Shown piece by piece: positions 8,819 through 20,054 of a stretch of 64,000 bases of DNA (its first letter is position 1; the number at the start of each line of letters is the position of its first letter). The stretch lies in assembly GCF_000746095.1 (NCBI RefSeq), contig NZ_JQKP01000014.1, forward strand, positions 1 to 64,000, written 5' to 3'. Origin of the DNA: Ferriphaselus sp. R-1 (GTDB taxonomy: Bacteria > Pseudomonadota > Gammaproteobacteria > Burkholderiales > Gallionellaceae). Under the pieces are notes generated by a model that worked only from the letters and a program-made list of their open reading frames with translations, was not told the origin of the DNA and did not search any database. The translations under genes and the position numbers were made by a program.

Positions 8819-9869
8819 CCCACAACTCCTTGCCCGCCCCGGCGGGACGCGGTTGCGGCAGGCCGAAATGCAGCCAGGCATTGGCCGTCGCCATGCGCCC
8901 GCGCGGCGTGCGTTGCAGATAGCCTTGCTGGATCAGGTACGGCTCCAGCACGTCCTCGATGGTGTCGCGCTCCTCGCCAATAGCGGCGGCCAGATTGTCC
9001 ACCCCCACCGGCCCGCCGCCGAACTTCTCGATCACCGTTTGCAGCAACTTGCGGTCCATCAGGTCCAGACCCTGCGCGTCCACGTCCAGCATGGTCAGCG
9101 CGGCATCGGCCACAGTGCGGCTGGCATTCCCCGCCGCACGCACGTCGGCGTAGTCACGCACCCGGCGCAGCAAGCGATTGGCGATGCGCGGTGTGCCGCG
9201 CGAACGACGCGCCACTTCCAGTGCGCCATCGTCGGACAGGTTCATCTCCAGCAGCCCGGACGAGCGCATCACGATGCGCTGCAACTCCTGCGGCGTGTAG
9301 AACTCCAGCCGTCCGATGATGCCGAAACGGTCGCGCAGCGGGTTGGTCAGCATCCCAGCGCGCGTCGTCGCCCCCACCAAGGTGAACGGCGGCAGGTCGA
9401 TCTTCACCGAACGCGCCGCCGGGCCCTCGCCTATCATGATGTCGATCTGATAATCCTCCAGCGCCGGATAGAGGATCTCCTCCACCACCGGCGACAGGCG
9501 ATGGATCTCGTCGATGAACAGCACGTCGTGCGGCTCCAGATTGGTCAGCAGCGCCGCCAAGTCCCCTGCCCGCTCAAGCACCGGGCCGGAGGTCTGGCGC
9601 AGATTGACGCCCATCTCACGCGCGATGATGTGCGCCAAAGTGGTCTTGCCCAAACCCGGTGGGCCGAACAGCAACACATGATCCAGCGGCTCGCGCCGCA
9701 TCTTCGCCGCCTCGATGAACAAAGATAGCTGGTCACGTATCTTCTCCTGCCCGACGTATTCATCGAGCTGCTTCGGACGCAAAGCGCGTTCCAGCGCCTC
9801 CTCCTGCGGCGAGACGGGTGCCGGGGAAATGATGCGGGAACTGGTCGTGAGATCGTCGGAATGGATCAT
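8811..9869 (-). CDS. ruvB: Holliday junction helicase RuvB
   Basis: AAA+ motor (352 residues) that drives branch migration with RuvA. Walker [13 protein letters not shown] and Walker B FIDEIHRL are intact, followed by the arginine-finger region ([18 protein letters not shown]) and a C-terminal winged helix ([12 protein letters not shown]). The start ATG overlaps the ruvA stop as ATGA. Confidence 0.97.
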   Translation of the reverse strand: MIHSDDLTTSSRIISPAPVSPQEEALERALRPKQLDEYVGQEKIRDQLSLFIEAAKMRREPLDHVLLFGPPGLGKTTLAHIIAREMGVNLRQTSGPVLERAGDLAALLTNLEPHDVLFIDEIHRLSPVVEEILYPALEDYQIDIMIGEGPAARSVKIDLPPFTLVGATTRAGMLTNPLRDRFGIIGRLEFYTPQELQRIVMRSSGLLEMNLSDDGALEVARRSRGTPRIANRLLRRVRDYADVRAAGNASRTVADAALTMLDVDAQGLDLMDRKLLQTVIEKFGGGPVGVDNLAAAIGEERDTIEDVLEPYLIQQGYLQRTPRGRMATANAWLHFGLPQPRPAGAGKELWDE

Positions 9870-10450
9870 GCTTTGGACAGATATTTGAGAGCCTGCCGGA
9901 TACCGTCTGACACGCTGATGTCGGCGGGCAGTTGCTTAGCCGCCCAGTCAGCCTCTTTCGCTGAGTAACCAAGCGCTTGCAGCGCATTGGTGATGTCACT
10001 GTCAAGCTGTGCGGCATCGGCCCCGGCTGTGTTGCCACTCACCGGCAAGGCGGCGAACTTGCCTTCCAGCTCCAGCAACAGACGCTCGGCGGTCTTTTTG
10101 CCTACACCGGGAATCTTGGTCAACCGCCCGGTTTCCTTGCGCGCCACGGCATCCGCCAGATCGACCAGACTCAGGCCGGAAAGTACCGACAGCGCCAGCT
10201 TGGGGCCGACACCACTGATCTTGAGCAACTGACGGAAGGCGGTGCGCTCGTCCAGCGAGCCGAAGCCGAACAGCAGGTGTGCGTCTTCGCGCACGATGAG
10301 CTGGGTGTGCAGCACCACGCGCTCGTTCAAGGCAGGCAGGTTATAGAACGTGCTCATCGGCACGTCCACCTCATAGCCCACGCCCTGCACGTCCAGCAAC
10401 AGTTGCGGCGGGTTCTTTTCCAGCAAGATGCCGGTGATGCGGCCTATCAT
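9866..10450 (-). CDS. ruvA: Holliday junction protein RuvA
   Basis: DNA-binding partner of RuvB, 194 residues. It shows an N-terminal OB fold ([21 protein letters not shown]), two helix-hairpin-helix motifs ([18 protein letters not shown] and [19 protein letters not shown]), and a C-terminal RuvB-contacting domain. It is separated from ruvC by an intervening prenyltransferase gene rather than sitting directly next to it. Confidence 0.97.
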   Translation of the reverse strand: MIGRITGILLEKNPPQLLLDVQGVGYEVDVPMSTFYNLPALNERVVLHTQLIVREDAHLLFGFGSLDERTAFRQLLKISGVGPKLALSVLSGLSLVDLADAVARKETGRLTKIPGVGKKTAERLLLELEGKFAALPVSGNTAGADAAQLDSDITNALQALGYSAKEADWAAKQLPADISVSDGIRQALKYLSKA

Positions 10451-10459
10451 TTGGTTTCC

Positions 10460-11404
10460 TTAAAGTATCAACGCCAGTGCGACCAACCCGCCGTGCAGCA
10501 GCATCGCTTGTATGGTGAGCTGGATGGCCGGAGCGAGTTGTTGCGGCTGGTGCGCATGATGCCACAAATGGTGCGTCGCTTTGATGCTGAGCGGCGCGGA
10601 CAGCAAGCCCAACAGCGCAGCGGCGGGCAGCCAGCCCAGTGCCACCGTCAGGCTCAACCAGCCGTATGCGCCCAGGGCGATCAGGCCGTAGCCCCAGCGC
10701 GCTTGCGCCACCGGCAGGCGGGCGACCCAGTGCAGCTTGCCTGCGGCGATATCAGCGGAGCGGTCCGGGAATTGATTGATGTAAAGCAGGTTGGCGGTCA
10801 GCAGCGCGTTGCTCAGCCCCGCCACCATAGGTGCAAGGGAAAACACCCCGCGCTGGACGAGGTCCGCTCCCACCGGTATCAGGCCGAAACCCAGCACGAT
10901 GCACAACTCGCCCAGACCGCGACCGTTCAGGCTCAGCGGCGGCGCGGAATAGGCCCAGCCGATGAGCAGTCCGGCCAGGCCGACGTAGAGCAGCTGCGGC
11001 GTGGCTTGTGCCATCAACCATACCCCAGCGACAGCAACGGCGGCCATCAGACCAAAACCGAAGTTGCGAGTCTGCGCCAGCGTCAGCACACCGTTCTGGA
11101 TGAAGCGGCTGCCGCCGGTGAACGGGAAGATGCGCTCGGTGTTGGCCGCATCGGTGCCGTTCAGCGCGTCGTAGTAATCGTTCAGCACATTCGCCCCAGC
11201 GTGGGCCAGCAAGGCGAACAGCACGGTGATCACGGCCAGCGTAGGATTCAGCGCCACGCCGTCATGACGAGCCGTCGCCAGCCCCAGCAAGGCAGCGACC
11301 AACGCGGCGGAAAGAAAGGCCGGACGCGTCGCAGCAAAGTAGCGCGCGAACGGGTTGGGGAAAGCGATCAGCGTCGGTTCAACAGGCGGCATAGCCAAAC
11401 TCAC
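10460..11404 (-). CDS. UbiA-superfamily prenyltransferase (MenA-like)
   Basis: Integral membrane prenyltransferase of 314 residues with eight to nine hydrophobic helices. The first Asp-rich motif is NDYYDALNGTD and the second is NQFPDRSADIAAGK; both bind Mg-prenyl diphosphate. The pattern resembles MenA-type 1,4-dihydroxy-2-naphthoate prenyltransferases more than UbiA, but no other menaquinone gene is in the window, so the acceptor is uncertain. GTG at 11404 directly follows the ruvC stop; ATG at 11392 (MPPVEPTL) is an equally plausible start. Confidence 0.75.
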   Translation of the reverse strand: MSLAMPPVEPTLIAFPNPFARYFAATRPAFLSAALVAALLGLATARHDGVALNPTLAVITVLFALLAHAGANVLNDYYDALNGTDAANTERIFPFTGGSRFIQNGVLTLAQTRNFGFGLMAAVAVAGVWLMAQATPQLLYVGLAGLLIGWAYSAPPLSLNGRGLGELCIVLGFGLIPVGADLVQRGVFSLAPMVAGLSNALLTANLLYINQFPDRSADIAAGKLHWVARLPVAQARWGYGLIALGAYGWLSLTVALGWLPAAALLGLLSAPLSIKATHHLWHHAHQPQQLAPAIQLTIQAMLLHGGLVALALIL

Positions 11405-11944
11405 TCATATCAAACGCCCGCCTCTCACTCGAAAACCCTGGCTGGCCAGCGCGCCCATGCCGCCCAGACCGTTGTGGGCGTGGGTGATGGCGCAGGCCAG
11501 CGCATCGGCGGCATCCGGGCTGGGCGTACCGGACAGGTTCAGCAGACGCTGCACCATCGCCTGCACCTGCTCCTTGGCGGCGTGGCCGTTGCCGACCACG
11601 GATTGCTTCACCTGCAAGGCGGTGTATTCCGCCACCGGCAACCCGGCCTGCACCAGCGCACAAACCGCCGCGCCGCGCGCCTGGCCGAGCAACAAGGTAG
11701 ATTGCGGATTGACGTTGACGAACACCTTCTCCACCGCCGCCAGCTGCGGCTGGTGCTGTGCGACGACCTCGCCGAGCGACTGAAGGATGACCTTCAAGCG
11801 CTCCGGCAACTCGCCGTCCGGTGTCTTGATGCAGCCGCTGGCAACGTAGTGCAGCTGCTGGCCGTGTTTCTCGATGATGCCGAAACCCGTCACTCTGAGA
11901 CCCGGGTCAACACCCAAAATTCGTATTGCCGAAGAGTGGCTCAT
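11405..11944 (-). CDS. ruvC: Crossover junction endonuclease RuvC
   Basis: Holliday junction resolvase of 179 residues, cytoplasmic, completing the RuvABC set. The RNase H-like fold starts with [16 protein letters not shown], carrying the first catalytic aspartate. Further acidic residues are seen in [10 protein letters not shown] and in the C-terminal [17 protein letters not shown]. Gene order is yebC, ruvC, prenyltransferase, ruvA, ruvB. Confidence 0.97.
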   Translation of the reverse strand: MSHSSAIRILGVDPGLRVTGFGIIEKHGQQLHYVASGCIKTPDGELPERLKVILQSLGEVVAQHQPQLAAVEKVFVNVNPQSTLLLGQARGAAVCALVQAGLPVAEYTALQVKQSVVGNGHAAKEQVQAMVQRLLNLSGTPSPDAADALACAITHAHNGLGGMGALASQGFRVRGGRLI

Positions 11945-11996
11945 CGGAACACCAGGGTTCTACCCTTTTGCCTTCCCCCTTTACCCTGCCCCGGCA

Positions 11997-12722
11997 TCAC
12001 TCTTCGATCACCGCCGAGGTATAGACTTCCTGCACGTCGCCCACGTCTTCCAGCGCATCCAGGAGTTTTTGCATACGCACTGCGTCGTTGCCGGTAAAGA
12101 TGACTTCGTTCTCGGGCTTCATGGTCACTTCGCCCATCTCCGGCTTGAAGCCTGCAGCTTCCAGGCGCTGTTTCACCGCCACGAAATCGTTGGGGGCAGT
12201 GATGACTTCGATACTGCCGTCGTCGTTGCTGACGATGTCTTCCGCACCTGCGTCCAGCGCCACTTCCATCAGCGCATCCTCGTCGGTGCCGGGGGCGAAC
12301 AGCATGGTGCCGCAGTGCTTGAACAGGAACGAGACCGAGCCGTCGGTGCCGAGGTTACCGCCATGTTTGGTGAAGGCGTGGCGCACATCGGCCACGGTGC
12401 GGGTCTTGTTGTCGGTCATGCAATCGACCATCACCGCCGCGCCGTTGATGCCATAGCCTTCGTAGCGCAGCTCCATGTAGTCCACACCTTCCAGCTCCCC
12501 TGCGCCGCGCTTGATGGCGCGCTCGACGTTGTCCTTGGGCATGTTGTTGTCATAGGCCTTTTCCATCGCCAGTCGCAGGCGCGGGTTGGTATCGGGATCG
12601 CTGCCCCCCAGCTTGGCGGCCACGGTGATCTCCTTGATGAGGCGCGTGAATATCTGCCCGCGCTTGGCATCCTGCCGCCCCTTGCGATGCTGGATATTGG
12701 CCCATTTACTGTGTCCCGCCAT
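11997..12722 (-). CDS. yebC: YebC/PmpR-type translation or transcription factor
   Basis: A 241-residue member of the YebC family, known as transcriptional regulators and, for some members, as ribosome-associated factors that relieve stalling. The conserved N terminus [21 protein letters not shown] fixes the start at 12722; the open frame continues upstream to 13112 only by chance, across the divergent DUF853 gene. It is the usual upstream neighbour of ruvC. Confidence 0.95.
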   Translation of the reverse strand: MAGHSKWANIQHRKGRQDAKRGQIFTRLIKEITVAAKLGGSDPDTNPRLRLAMEKAYDNNMPKDNVERAIKRGAGELEGVDYMELRYEGYGINGAAVMVDCMTDNKTRTVADVRHAFTKHGGNLGTDGSVSFLFKHCGTMLFAPGTDEDALMEVALDAGAEDIVSNDDGSIEVITAPNDFVAVKQRLEAAGFKPEMGEVTMKPENEVIFTGNDAVRMQKLLDALEDVGDVQEVYTSAVIEE

Positions 12723-12794
12723 GATGCTCTCCGTTCCAATGATTGCGCGCAATGGTATCATTTCCTCCATTCCAACCCAAACCCCCCTGCTGCC

Positions 12795-14300
12795 ATGACC
12801 GCGCCGCTGCTGATCGCCAAGAACACCGACCACGAACTCGTCCTGTTGCCGCAGATGGCCAACCGCCACGGTCTGATCACCGGCGCGACCGGCACCGGCA
12901 AGACGGTCACTTTGCAGTCGCTGGCAGAGTCGTTCAGCCGTATCGGTGTGCCGGTGTTCCTGTCCGACATCAAGGGCGACCTGTCCGGCCTGGCCAAGAC
13001 CGGTGGCGGCAATGCCAAGGTCGAGGCCCGCGTCGAGCAGCTTCAGCTGGAGGATTACGAAAATCGCGCCTACCCGGTGACGTTTTGGGACGTGTCCGGC
13101 GAGCAAGGCCATCCGGTACGCGCCACCATCTCGGACATGGGGCCGCTGCTACTGGGTCGCATGTTGAACCTCAACGAGGTCCAGCAAGGCGTGCTGACGT
13201 TGGTATTCAAGATCGCCGACGACAGCGGCCTGCTCCTGCTTGATTTCAAGGACTTGCGCGCCATGGTTCAGCATGTGGGTGAGAATGCCAAGTCGTTCAC
13301 CAGTGAATACGGCAACATCTCGACCGCCAGCGTCGGTGCCATCCAGCGCGGCCTGCTGGAGCTGGAACACCAAGGGGCGGACGCCTTCTTCGGTGAGCCC
13401 ATGTTGAACATCGACGACCTGATGCAGACCGATGCTCAGGGCGCAGGCATGATCAACATCCTCGCCGCCGATAAGCTGCTGAACTCGCCCAAGGTCTATT
13501 CCACCCTGCTGCTGTGGCTGCTGTCCGAACTGTACGAGAACCTGCCCGAGGCAGGCGACCTGGAAAAACCCCGACTGGTGTTCTTCTTCGACGAGGCGCA
13601 TCTGCTGTTCAACGATGCGCCCGCCATCCTTTTGGACAAAGTCGAACAGGTGGTGCGCCTGATCCGCTCCAAAGGCGTGGGCGTGTATTTCGTCACACAG
13701 AACCCGACCGATGTGCCGGACAAAGTGCTGTCCCAGCTCGGCAACCGCGTGCAACACGCCCTGCGCGCCTTCTCGGTGCGCGACCAGAAAGCCGTGCGCG
13801 CCGCCGCCGAGACCATGCGCGACAACCCCGAACTGGACGAACAGGCTGCCATCACCGAGCTCGGCGTAGGCGAAGCGCTGGTCTCGCTGCTGGACGAGAA
13901 AGGCCGTCCCACCATCGTCGAACGCGCTTTCATCGTGCCGCCGCGCGCCCAGATCGGCCCGCTCACCGCCGCCGAACGCCAGCACGTGATCCAGTCCTCG
14001 TTGCTGGCCGGGCACTACGAAGCCGCCGTGGACCGCGAATCCGCCTACGAACGGCTCAAGGGCCGCGCGGCACAAGCCGCCGAAGCCGAGCAAGCGGCAG
14101 CGAGTTCGCCAGCACAGAGCAACGGCGGCGGTCTGCTGGGCAGCATCTTCGGCAACGATGATGCTCCGCGCCGCTCTGCCCGCCAGCCGCAAAGCGTAGG
14201 CGAAGCCATCCTCAAAAGCGCCGCCCGCACCATAGGTTCCGAAGTCGGCAGGCAGTTGATACGCGGAGTGCTGGGTTCGTTACTCGGTGGCAGACGCTAG
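12795..14300 (+). CDS. HerA/VirB4-like DUF853 ATPase
   Basis: A 501-residue cytoplasmic P-loop ATPase of the DUF853 family, related to HerA/FtsK helicases. Walker A GATGTGKT is at residues 30-37 and Walker B is [13 protein letters not shown]. The segment after the P loop ([13 protein letters not shown]) and the later [21 protein letters not shown] are typical of the family. The C terminus is a low-complexity linker ending in a glycine-rich GGRR. The true start is the ATG at 12795, because the open frame from 11874 crosses yebC. The biological role of this family is unsettled. Confidence 0.88.
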   Translation: MTAPLLIAKNTDHELVLLPQMANRHGLITGATGTGKTVTLQSLAESFSRIGVPVFLSDIKGDLSGLAKTGGGNAKVEARVEQLQLEDYENRAYPVTFWDVSGEQGHPVRATISDMGPLLLGRMLNLNEVQQGVLTLVFKIADDSGLLLLDFKDLRAMVQHVGENAKSFTSEYGNISTASVGAIQRGLLELEHQGADAFFGEPMLNIDDLMQTDAQGAGMINILAADKLLNSPKVYSTLLLWLLSELYENLPEAGDLEKPRLVFFFDEAHLLFNDAPAILLDKVEQVVRLIRSKGVGVYFVTQNPTDVPDKVLSQLGNRVQHALRAFSVRDQKAVRAAAETMRDNPELDEQAAITELGVGEALVSLLDEKGRPTIVERAFIVPPRAQIGPLTAAERQHVIQSSLLAGHYEAAVDRESAYERLKGRAAQAAEAEQAAASSPAQSNGGGLLGSIFGNDDAPRRSARQPQSVGEAILKSAARTIGSEVGRQLIRGVLGSLLGGRR

Positions 14301-14312
14301 AGCGGACAGTTG

Positions 14313-17147
14313 ATGAAAGCGCAAGACCTGCTCCAATCGCTGCACCCCCGCCACAGCCTGCGCGCCCAGATCAGCCTGGCTTCAGGCATCATGGTGCTGC
14401 TGCTTTCCACCGCATTGAGCTTCATCGCGGCGGATATCAGCCGCCAGCACATCGAGATCAGTCTGGGCGAGGATTTCGCCCGTCGTGCCGCCGGAACGCT
14501 GGATGTGATGGATCGCGGCATGTTCGAGCGCTATCGCGAGATCCAGATCGCCGCGACGCTGGACGACATCCGCAACCCACAGGTCGCGGTGGAACAGAAG
14601 CGCGCCATCCTGGGCAAGTTGCAAGACACCTTCAACGCCTACGCCTGGATCGGCATCTGTGACAATCAGGGTGTCGGTCTGGTCGGAACGGGCAAATATC
14701 TGGAAGGCAAGGATCTCTCCAAGCGTCCCTGGTGCAACAAGGGGCGCACGCAGGCCTACATCGGCGACGTACACGATGCCTTGCTGCTTTCCAAGCTGCT
14801 GCCCAACCCTTCCGGCGAGATGTTCTACCTGCTGGACGTAGCCGCACCGGTGCATGACCATGACGGCAGATTGCTGGGCGTGCTGTGCGGCCATATCTTC
14901 TGGCGCTGGGCCGAGGAGATGCTGGAATCCAATCGCACGCCCAACACCGACCTAGTGCTGGTGAACCGCGACGGACTGGTGCTGGCGGGTCCGGTCAAGT
15001 CACGCAGCCCGCTGGGCGAGACCGCACCGCAGACCATGGCCGCACTCACAACTGGCGCAAAGAGCGGACATCTGGTGGAGACCTGGCGGGATGGTCACAC
15101 CTATCTGGTCGGCTACGCGCGCGGCGAAGGTTACCGCGATTACCCCGGCCTGGGCTGGGGCACGGTGTTCCGCCAGGACACCGTACTGGCATTCGCCCCG
15201 GCACGCGAGCTACAGCAACGCATCCTGCTGATCGGTGCAGGACTGGGGCTGCTGTTCGCCTGGCTGGGCTGGATGCTGGCCGGGCGCATCGTCCGTCCGA
15301 TCAGGGCAGTGGAAGCCGCCGCCGCCAAGGTTTCGCATGGCGACCTGAGCTACGTGCCGCCCACGCTGCGCGGGAATGGCGAAGTCGCCCATCTTTCCGA
15401 TGCCATCCGCAACATGGCCGTGACGCTGACTCAGGAGATCGCCGAACGCAAACGTGCCGAGGAAGGCCTGCGCCTGGCTGGCAAGGTGTTCGAAAACAAC
15501 ACCGAAGCCATCGTCATCACCGATGCCGACAACAACATCGTGATGGTCAACCCGGCGTTCAGCGAGATCAGCGGCTACCTGCCTGAGGAGGTGCTAGGCC
15601 GCAACCCGCGCATTTTCTCTTCAGGCAAACAAGACACAGAGTTCTACCGGGACTTCTGGCGACAACTATATGAATCAGGTAGTTGGCAAGGGGAGTTGTG
15701 GAACAGTCGGAAGAATGGAGAGGTTTTCCCGGAATGGATGATCGCCCTCGTGGTACGCGACGAAAAAACTCAGGCGGTGACCCATCATATCGCCATCTAT
15801 TCCGACATCTCTGAACGCAAAAAGGAAGAGGAGTACATCCAGTTCCTCGCCAATTATGACCAGCTCACCGGGCTGCCCAACCGCACCCTGCTGCTGGACC
15901 GCGCCGAGCAGGCGCTGGGCTTGGCTCTACGCAACAGCAGCAAGGTCGCCGTAGTGTTCATCGATCTCGACCGTTTCAAGACCATCAACGATTCGCTCGG
16001 CCACGATGTGGGCGATGCCCTGCTCAAGCAAGTGGCACAACGCTTCAAAGCCTGCCTGCGTCGCACCGACACATTGGCTCGCCAAGGCGGGGATGAGTTC
16101 GTCGCCATCCTGGCCGATCTGGGCAGCGAAAGCGAGGCCACCCACGTTGCCGAAAAACTGTTGCATGCTTTGCAAACCCAGCTGGAGGCTTCCGGACACA
16201 CTCTAAGCATCACCCCCAGCATAGGAATCAGCCTGTACCCGGATGACGGTCAAGAAGTATCGGTACTGATGCGCAACGCCGATCTCGCCATGTATCGCGC
16301 CAAGGAAATGGGCCGCAACAACCTGCAATACTTCACCGCAGTGATGAACCAGCGTGCAGTTGAACGGCTGGAACTGGAGACCGGGCTGCGCCAGGCCATC
16401 GCCAACCGGGAGCTCGCCGTCCATTACCAGCCGCAGGTCGATCTCGCCACTGGGCGACTCGATGGCATGGAAGCGCTACTGCGCTGGCAGCACCCCCAGT
16501 TTGGCCAAGTCTCCCCTGCCCGCTTCATCCCCGTGGCAGAGGAAGCGGGTCTGATCGAGGAGATCGGCGAATGGGTGCTGCGCCAGGTCTGTCTGCAAGG
16601 CCGTATCTGGCTGGCGCAAGGCCTACCGCTCAAACCGCTGGCGGTGAACCTGTCGATGCGCCAACTCGCCCAGAGCGATCTGGCCGAGCGGATAGGCATC
16701 ATCCTGCGCGACACCGCCTATCCGCCCGAGATGCTGGAACTGGAGATCACCGAATCCATGCTGATGGAGCTGGGGGATCTCACCCAGCACACGCTGACAC
16801 GGCTCAAGGACATGGGCATCCGTCTGGCACTGGATGACTTCGGCACCGGCTATTCCTCGCTCAGCCGTCTCAAGACCCTCCCGCTGGACAGGCTCAAGAT
16901 CGACCAATCCTTCGTCCGCGACATCAACAGCGATCCGGATGATGCGGCTATCGTCCGCGCCGTGATCGCCATGGGGCACAACCTCAACATGCGCGTGCTG
17001 GCCGAAGGCGTGGAAACCGTAGCCCAACTCGAATCGCTGCGAGCCATGGGCTGCGATGAGATTCAGGGCTACCTGCTCGCCCGTCCAGCCCCGAGCGAAC
17101 AAGCCTCCATGCATCTGCGCGAAACGCCGCTCCCGCTGGCTAGGTGA
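14313..17147 (+). CDS. Membrane PAS-GGDEF-EAL cyclic-di-GMP protein
   Basis: A 944-residue sensor that can make and degrade c-di-GMP. Order: transmembrane helix near 20-42; a periplasmic Cache-like sensor to about 305; a second helix near 307-330; HAMP; PAS (about 395-505, with FENNTEAIVITDADNNIVMV); GGDEF with an intact RQGGDEF; then EAL. The EAL domain retains DGMEALLRW, the Asn in LAVNLSMRQL, ITESML, DDFGTGYSSL, LKIDQSF, AEGVET and EIQGY, so both activities look possible. A TTG one codon upstream (14310) is an alternative start. It follows the DUF853 gene by 12 bases. Confidence 0.92.
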   Translation: MKAQDLLQSLHPRHSLRAQISLASGIMVLLLSTALSFIAADISRQHIEISLGEDFARRAAGTLDVMDRGMFERYREIQIAATLDDIRNPQVAVEQKRAILGKLQDTFNAYAWIGICDNQGVGLVGTGKYLEGKDLSKRPWCNKGRTQAYIGDVHDALLLSKLLPNPSGEMFYLLDVAAPVHDHDGRLLGVLCGHIFWRWAEEMLESNRTPNTDLVLVNRDGLVLAGPVKSRSPLGETAPQTMAALTTGAKSGHLVETWRDGHTYLVGYARGEGYRDYPGLGWGTVFRQDTVLAFAPARELQQRILLIGAGLGLLFAWLGWMLAGRIVRPIRAVEAAAAKVSHGDLSYVPPTLRGNGEVAHLSDAIRNMAVTLTQEIAERKRAEEGLRLAGKVFENNTEAIVITDADNNIVMVNPAFSEISGYLPEEVLGRNPRIFSSGKQDTEFYRDFWRQLYESGSWQGELWNSRKNGEVFPEWMIALVVRDEKTQAVTHHIAIYSDISERKKEEEYIQFLANYDQLTGLPNRTLLLDRAEQALGLALRNSSKVAVVFIDLDRFKTINDSLGHDVGDALLKQVAQRFKACLRRTDTLARQGGDEFVAILADLGSESEATHVAEKLLHALQTQLEASGHTLSITPSIGISLYPDDGQEVSVLMRNADLAMYRAKEMGRNNLQYFTAVMNQRAVERLELETGLRQAIANRELAVHYQPQVDLATGRLDGMEALLRWQHPQFGQVSPARFIPVAEEAGLIEEIGEWVLRQVCLQGRIWLAQGLPLKPLAVNLSMRQLAQSDLAERIGIILRDTAYPPEMLELEITESMLMELGDLTQHTLTRLKDMGIRLALDDFGTGYSSLSRLKTLPLDRLKIDQSFVRDINSDPDDAAIVRAVIAMGHNLNMRVLAEGVETVAQLESLRAMGCDEIQGYLLARPAPSEQASMHLRETPLPLAR

Positions 17148-17217
17148 TACTGCGTCAGGGCTTTGCACGGCACCGCAAAGGCTGTCAAAATGACTCGTCC
17201 CGTTACAGGAGCGCCTC

Positions 17218-18210
17218 ATGAAAGCCCCCATCCGCGTCGCCATCACCGGCGCAGCCGGCCAGATCGGCTATAGCTTGTTGTTCCGCATCGCCAATGGCGA
17301 CATGCTGGGCCGCGAGCAACCCGTCATCCTGCAGTTACTCGATCTGCCCGCCGCACAAACGATGTTGCGCGGCGTGGCTATGGAACTGGAAGACTGCGCC
17401 TTTCCCCTGCTGCAGCAGATCATCATCAGCGACGATGCGCGCATCGCTTTCCGCGATGCCGAGGTGGTACTGATGGTGGGCGCGCGTCCGCGCAGCAAAG
17501 GCATGGAGCGCAAGGATCTGCTGGAGGCCAATGGCGCGATCTTCTCCGCGCAGGGGCGCATCCTCAACGAGGTCGCAGCGCGCCATGTGAAGGTGCTGGT
17601 GGTCGGCAACCCAGCCAACACCAATGCACTCATCGCCATGAAGAACGCGCCCGATCTCGATCCGCGAAATTTCAGCGCGATGATGCGACTGGATCACAAC
17701 CGCGCCATCGCCCAGGTCGCACAAAAACTGTTCCAGCCCATCTGGGACGTGAAGAAGATGGTGGTGTGGGGTAATCATTCCGGCACCCAGTACCCGGATC
17801 TGTCGCACGCCGAGATCCGTGGCCGCAAGGTACTGGATGTGTTGCAGCAGAACGGTTGGGAGGACTGGATCGAGGGCAGTTTCATCCCTACAGTGCAGAA
17901 ACGCGGAGCGGCAGTGATCGAGGCGCGCGGCCTGAGCAGTGCGGCCAGTGCCGCCAATGCCGCCATCGCCCACGTACACGACTGGCTGTTGCACTCACAT
18001 CACAACGACTGGGTCACCATGAGCGTCCCCTCCGATGGCAGCTATGGCATCCCCGAAGGGGTGATCTACGGCTTCCCGGTCACCTGCCGCAACGGCCATT
18101 ACCACATCGTGCAAGGCTTGCCGATAAGCGATCTCGGCCACCGGCATCAGCTCGATAGCCACCGCGAGTTACTGGAAGAACGCGACCATGTCAGACACCT
18201 GCTGGATTGA
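17218..18210 (+). CDS. mdh: Malate dehydrogenase
   Basis: NAD-dependent malate dehydrogenase of the TCA cycle, 330 residues, of the cytosolic-type subgroup found in betaproteobacteria. The Rossmann motif [19 protein letters not shown] is at the N terminus. Substrate arginines lie in [16 protein letters not shown], the active-site aspartate in MMRLDHNRA and the histidine in [13 protein letters not shown]. It is monocistronic in appearance and converges on the L25 gene at a bidirectional terminator. Confidence 0.96.
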   Translation: MKAPIRVAITGAAGQIGYSLLFRIANGDMLGREQPVILQLLDLPAAQTMLRGVAMELEDCAFPLLQQIIISDDARIAFRDAEVVLMVGARPRSKGMERKDLLEANGAIFSAQGRILNEVAARHVKVLVVGNPANTNALIAMKNAPDLDPRNFSAMMRLDHNRAIAQVAQKLFQPIWDVKKMVVWGNHSGTQYPDLSHAEIRGRKVLDVLQQNGWEDWIEGSFIPTVQKRGAAVIEARGLSSAASAANAAIAHVHDWLLHSHHNDWVTMSVPSDGSYGIPEGVIYGFPVTCRNGHYHIVQGLPISDLGHRHQLDSHRELLEERDHVRHLLD

Positions 18211-18232
18211 CCCGGCTGACGTGCAAAAACCA

Positions 18233-18264
18233 AACAGCCCGCCGTGTCTCCACGGCGGGCTGTT
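18233..18264. terminator. Bidirectional terminator between mdh and L25 genes
   Basis: A perfect 14-bp stem (AACAGCCCGCCGTG / CACGGCGGGCTGTT) with a 4-base TCTC loop. A-rich bases lie on the left and T-containing bases on the right, so it can stop both convergent genes. Confidence 0.9.
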
Positions 18265-18284
18265 CGTTTGCAACGACTGACCGC

Positions 18285-18881
18285 TTACTCGGCAGCAGTC
18301 GCAGCTGCTTCCACGGCACCGCGCGGCACCTGGATGGTGGCCACAGCATCCGCTGCGTGGTGATGACCAGCAACTTCCACGCCCTTGGGCACCTTCAGGT
18401 CGGACACGTGCACGGACTTGCCGATTTCCAGCTTGCCCAGATCGACTTCGATGAACTCGGGCAGGTTGGCTGGCAGACAGATCACGTCGAGCTCGTTCAG
18501 CACGTGGGTGATGATGCCGCCGCCCAGCTTGACACCAGGAGCCACGTCAGCGTTAACGAAGTGCAGCGGCACCTTGACGTGCATCTTCTTGCCTGCGTCC
18601 ACGCGCTGGAAGTCGATGTGCAGCACTTGCTGACGGAACGGGTGCATCTGGAAATCACGCAGTACGACGGACTCCTTCTTGCCGTCCACGCTCAGCGACA
18701 GCACGGAAGCGTGGAACGCCTCGTTGCGCAGTGCGTAGTACAGATCGTTGTGATCGAGCTCGATCTGGACAGCGTCGCCGCTGCCATAAACGATACCAGG
18801 GGTACGACCCGAGTTACGCAGACGGCGGCTCGCACCCGTACCTTGCGCTTGGCGGGTTGTTGCAATTACTTCGATAGTCAT
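18285..18881 (-). CDS. rplY: 50S ribosomal protein L25/general stress protein Ctc
   Basis: A 198-residue long-form bL25 (Ctc/TL5 type), which binds 5S rRNA. The N-terminal L25 domain holds [20 protein letters not shown] and [10 protein letters not shown]-terminal beta domain ([18 protein letters not shown]) and an alanine-rich tail ending AATAAE follow. It lies 81 bases downstream of prs, the usual betaproteobacterial order. Confidence 0.95.
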   Translation of the reverse strand: MTIEVIATTRQAQGTGASRRLRNSGRTPGIVYGSGDAVQIELDHNDLYYALRNEAFHASVLSLSVDGKKESVVLRDFQMHPFRQQVLHIDFQRVDAGKKMHVKVPLHFVNADVAPGVKLGGGIITHVLNELDVICLPANLPEFIEVDLGKLEIGKSVHVSDLKVPKGVEVAGHHHAADAVATIQVPRGAVEAAATAAE

Positions 18882-18896
18882 TTTACTTCTCCAGTT

Positions 18897-18928
18897 AAAA
18901 CGAAACGCTCCGCGACCAGAGCGTTTCG
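18897..18928 (-). terminator. Intrinsic terminator after prs
   Basis: A 10-bp perfect stem CGAAACGCTC / GAGCGTTTCG (18901-18928). On the minus strand it is followed by a T run (AAAA at 18897-18900 on the plus strand). It probably attenuates transcription between prs and the L25 gene. Confidence 0.75.
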
Positions 18929-18962
18929 GGTTGCGCGACGGTCAGAGCGACCGCCGCAAATC

Positions 18963-19910
18963 TTATTCCAGGAACAAGGAACTGACGGATTCCTCGGCAT
19001 GGATACGGCGCATGGACTCAGCCAGCAGCTCGGCGATGTCCAACTGCCGGATGCGCGGGCAAGCCAGGGCTTCAGCGCGCAACGGAATGGTGTCGGTCAC
19101 CACCAGCTCGTCCAGATCGGAGCGTTCGATACGTTCGATGGCCGGGCCGGACAGGACCGGATGGGTACAATAAGCCACCACCTTGGCCGCGCCCTTGGCC
19201 TTCAAGGCCGCAGCAGCTTCGCACAGGGTATTGGCGGTATCGACCAAGTCATCCATGATCAGACACGTACGACCAGCCACGTCACCGATGATGTTCATCA
19301 CTTTGGCCACATTGGGCTTGGGACGACGCTTGTCGATGATGGCCAGATCCGCTTCGATGCGTTTAGCCAGCGCACGGGCGCGCACCACGCCGCCCACGTC
19401 CGGCGACACCACGACCAGATTGGGGTATTCGCACTTGACCACATCGCCCAGCAGGATGGGGGCGGCGTAGATATTGTCCACGGGAATATCGAAGAAACCC
19501 TGGATCTGGTCGGCGTGCAGGTCCATGGTCAACACGCGATCCACTCCGACGTTGGACAGCATGTCGGCTACCACCTTGGCGGTGATGGCGACGCGGGCAG
19601 AGCGCGGACGGCGATCCTGGCGCGCGTAGCCGAAATACGGCAACGCAGCGGTGATGCGGCCAGCAGACGCGCGCTTGAGCGCATCGACCATGACCATCAC
19701 TTCCATCAGGCTGTCATTGGTAGGAGCACACGTAGATTGCAGCACGAACACGTCTTTGCCGCGCACGTTCTCCAGAATCTCGACCATCACTTCACCATCG
19801 GAGAAGCGGCCGACAGTGGCCTGTCCCAGCTCCATGCCGAGATGACGGACCACTTCTTGTGCAAGACGGGGATTGGCGTTGCCTGTGAATACCATCATGT
19901 CGCGGGACAT
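18963..19910 (-). CDS. prs: Ribose-phosphate pyrophosphokinase
   Basis: Makes PRPP from ribose 5-phosphate and ATP for nucleotide, histidine and tryptophan synthesis. The 315-residue protein shows the N-terminal [14 protein letters not shown], the [16 protein letters not shown] segment, the histidine-containing [19 protein letters not shown], and the PRPP-binding loop [18 protein letters not shown]. It lies immediately downstream of tRNA-Gln in the lolB-ispE transcription unit. Confidence 0.97.
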   Translation of the reverse strand: MSRDMMVFTGNANPRLAQEVVRHLGMELGQATVGRFSDGEVMVEILENVRGKDVFVLQSTCAPTNDSLMEVMVMVDALKRASAGRITAALPYFGYARQDRRPRSARVAITAKVVADMLSNVGVDRVLTMDLHADQIQGFFDIPVDNIYAAPILLGDVVKCEYPNLVVVSPDVGGVVRARALAKRIEADLAIIDKRRPKPNVAKVMNIIGDVAGRTCLIMDDLVDTANTLCEAAAALKAKGAAKVVAYCTHPVLSGPAIERIERSDLDELVVTDTIPLRAEALACPRIRQLDIAELLAESMRRIHAEESVSSLFLE

Positions 19911-19972
19911 GTGTACCTCTCAACAGAAATAAAAATGGGCGTGAACAGTAATCCTGCCATGCCCATCGAAAC

Positions 19973-20047
19973 TGGCTGGGGAGGTAGGGATCGAACCTAC
20001 GAATGCCGGAATCAAAATCCGGTGCCTTACCACTTGGCGACTCCCCA
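19973..20047 (-). tRNA. tRNA-Gln (anticodon UUG)
   Basis: A full cloverleaf on the minus strand: 5' TGGGGAGTCGCC, anticodon stem CCGGA / TCCGG with loop TTTTGAT (anticodon TTG), T arm GGTTCGATCC, and an encoded CCA end (GCCA at 19973-19976 on the complement). It lies between ispE and prs, the usual location in betaproteobacteria, and is presumably processed from the polycistronic transcript. Confidence 0.97.
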
Positions 20048-20054
20048 AGAAAAT

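Noticed and set aside
9977-12097. Open frame of 706 codons on the plus strand
   Set aside because: It lies antisense to ruvA, the prenyltransferase and ruvC, all with strong family motifs. It is an artefact of GC-rich codon use, and its product is low complexity in R, Q, H and A.
12723-13112. Upstream extension of yebC and leftward extension of the DUF853 frame
   Set aside because: Each extension overlaps the other gene divergently. The conserved N termini ([11 protein letters not shown] and [10 protein letters not shown]) fix the starts at 12722 and 12795.
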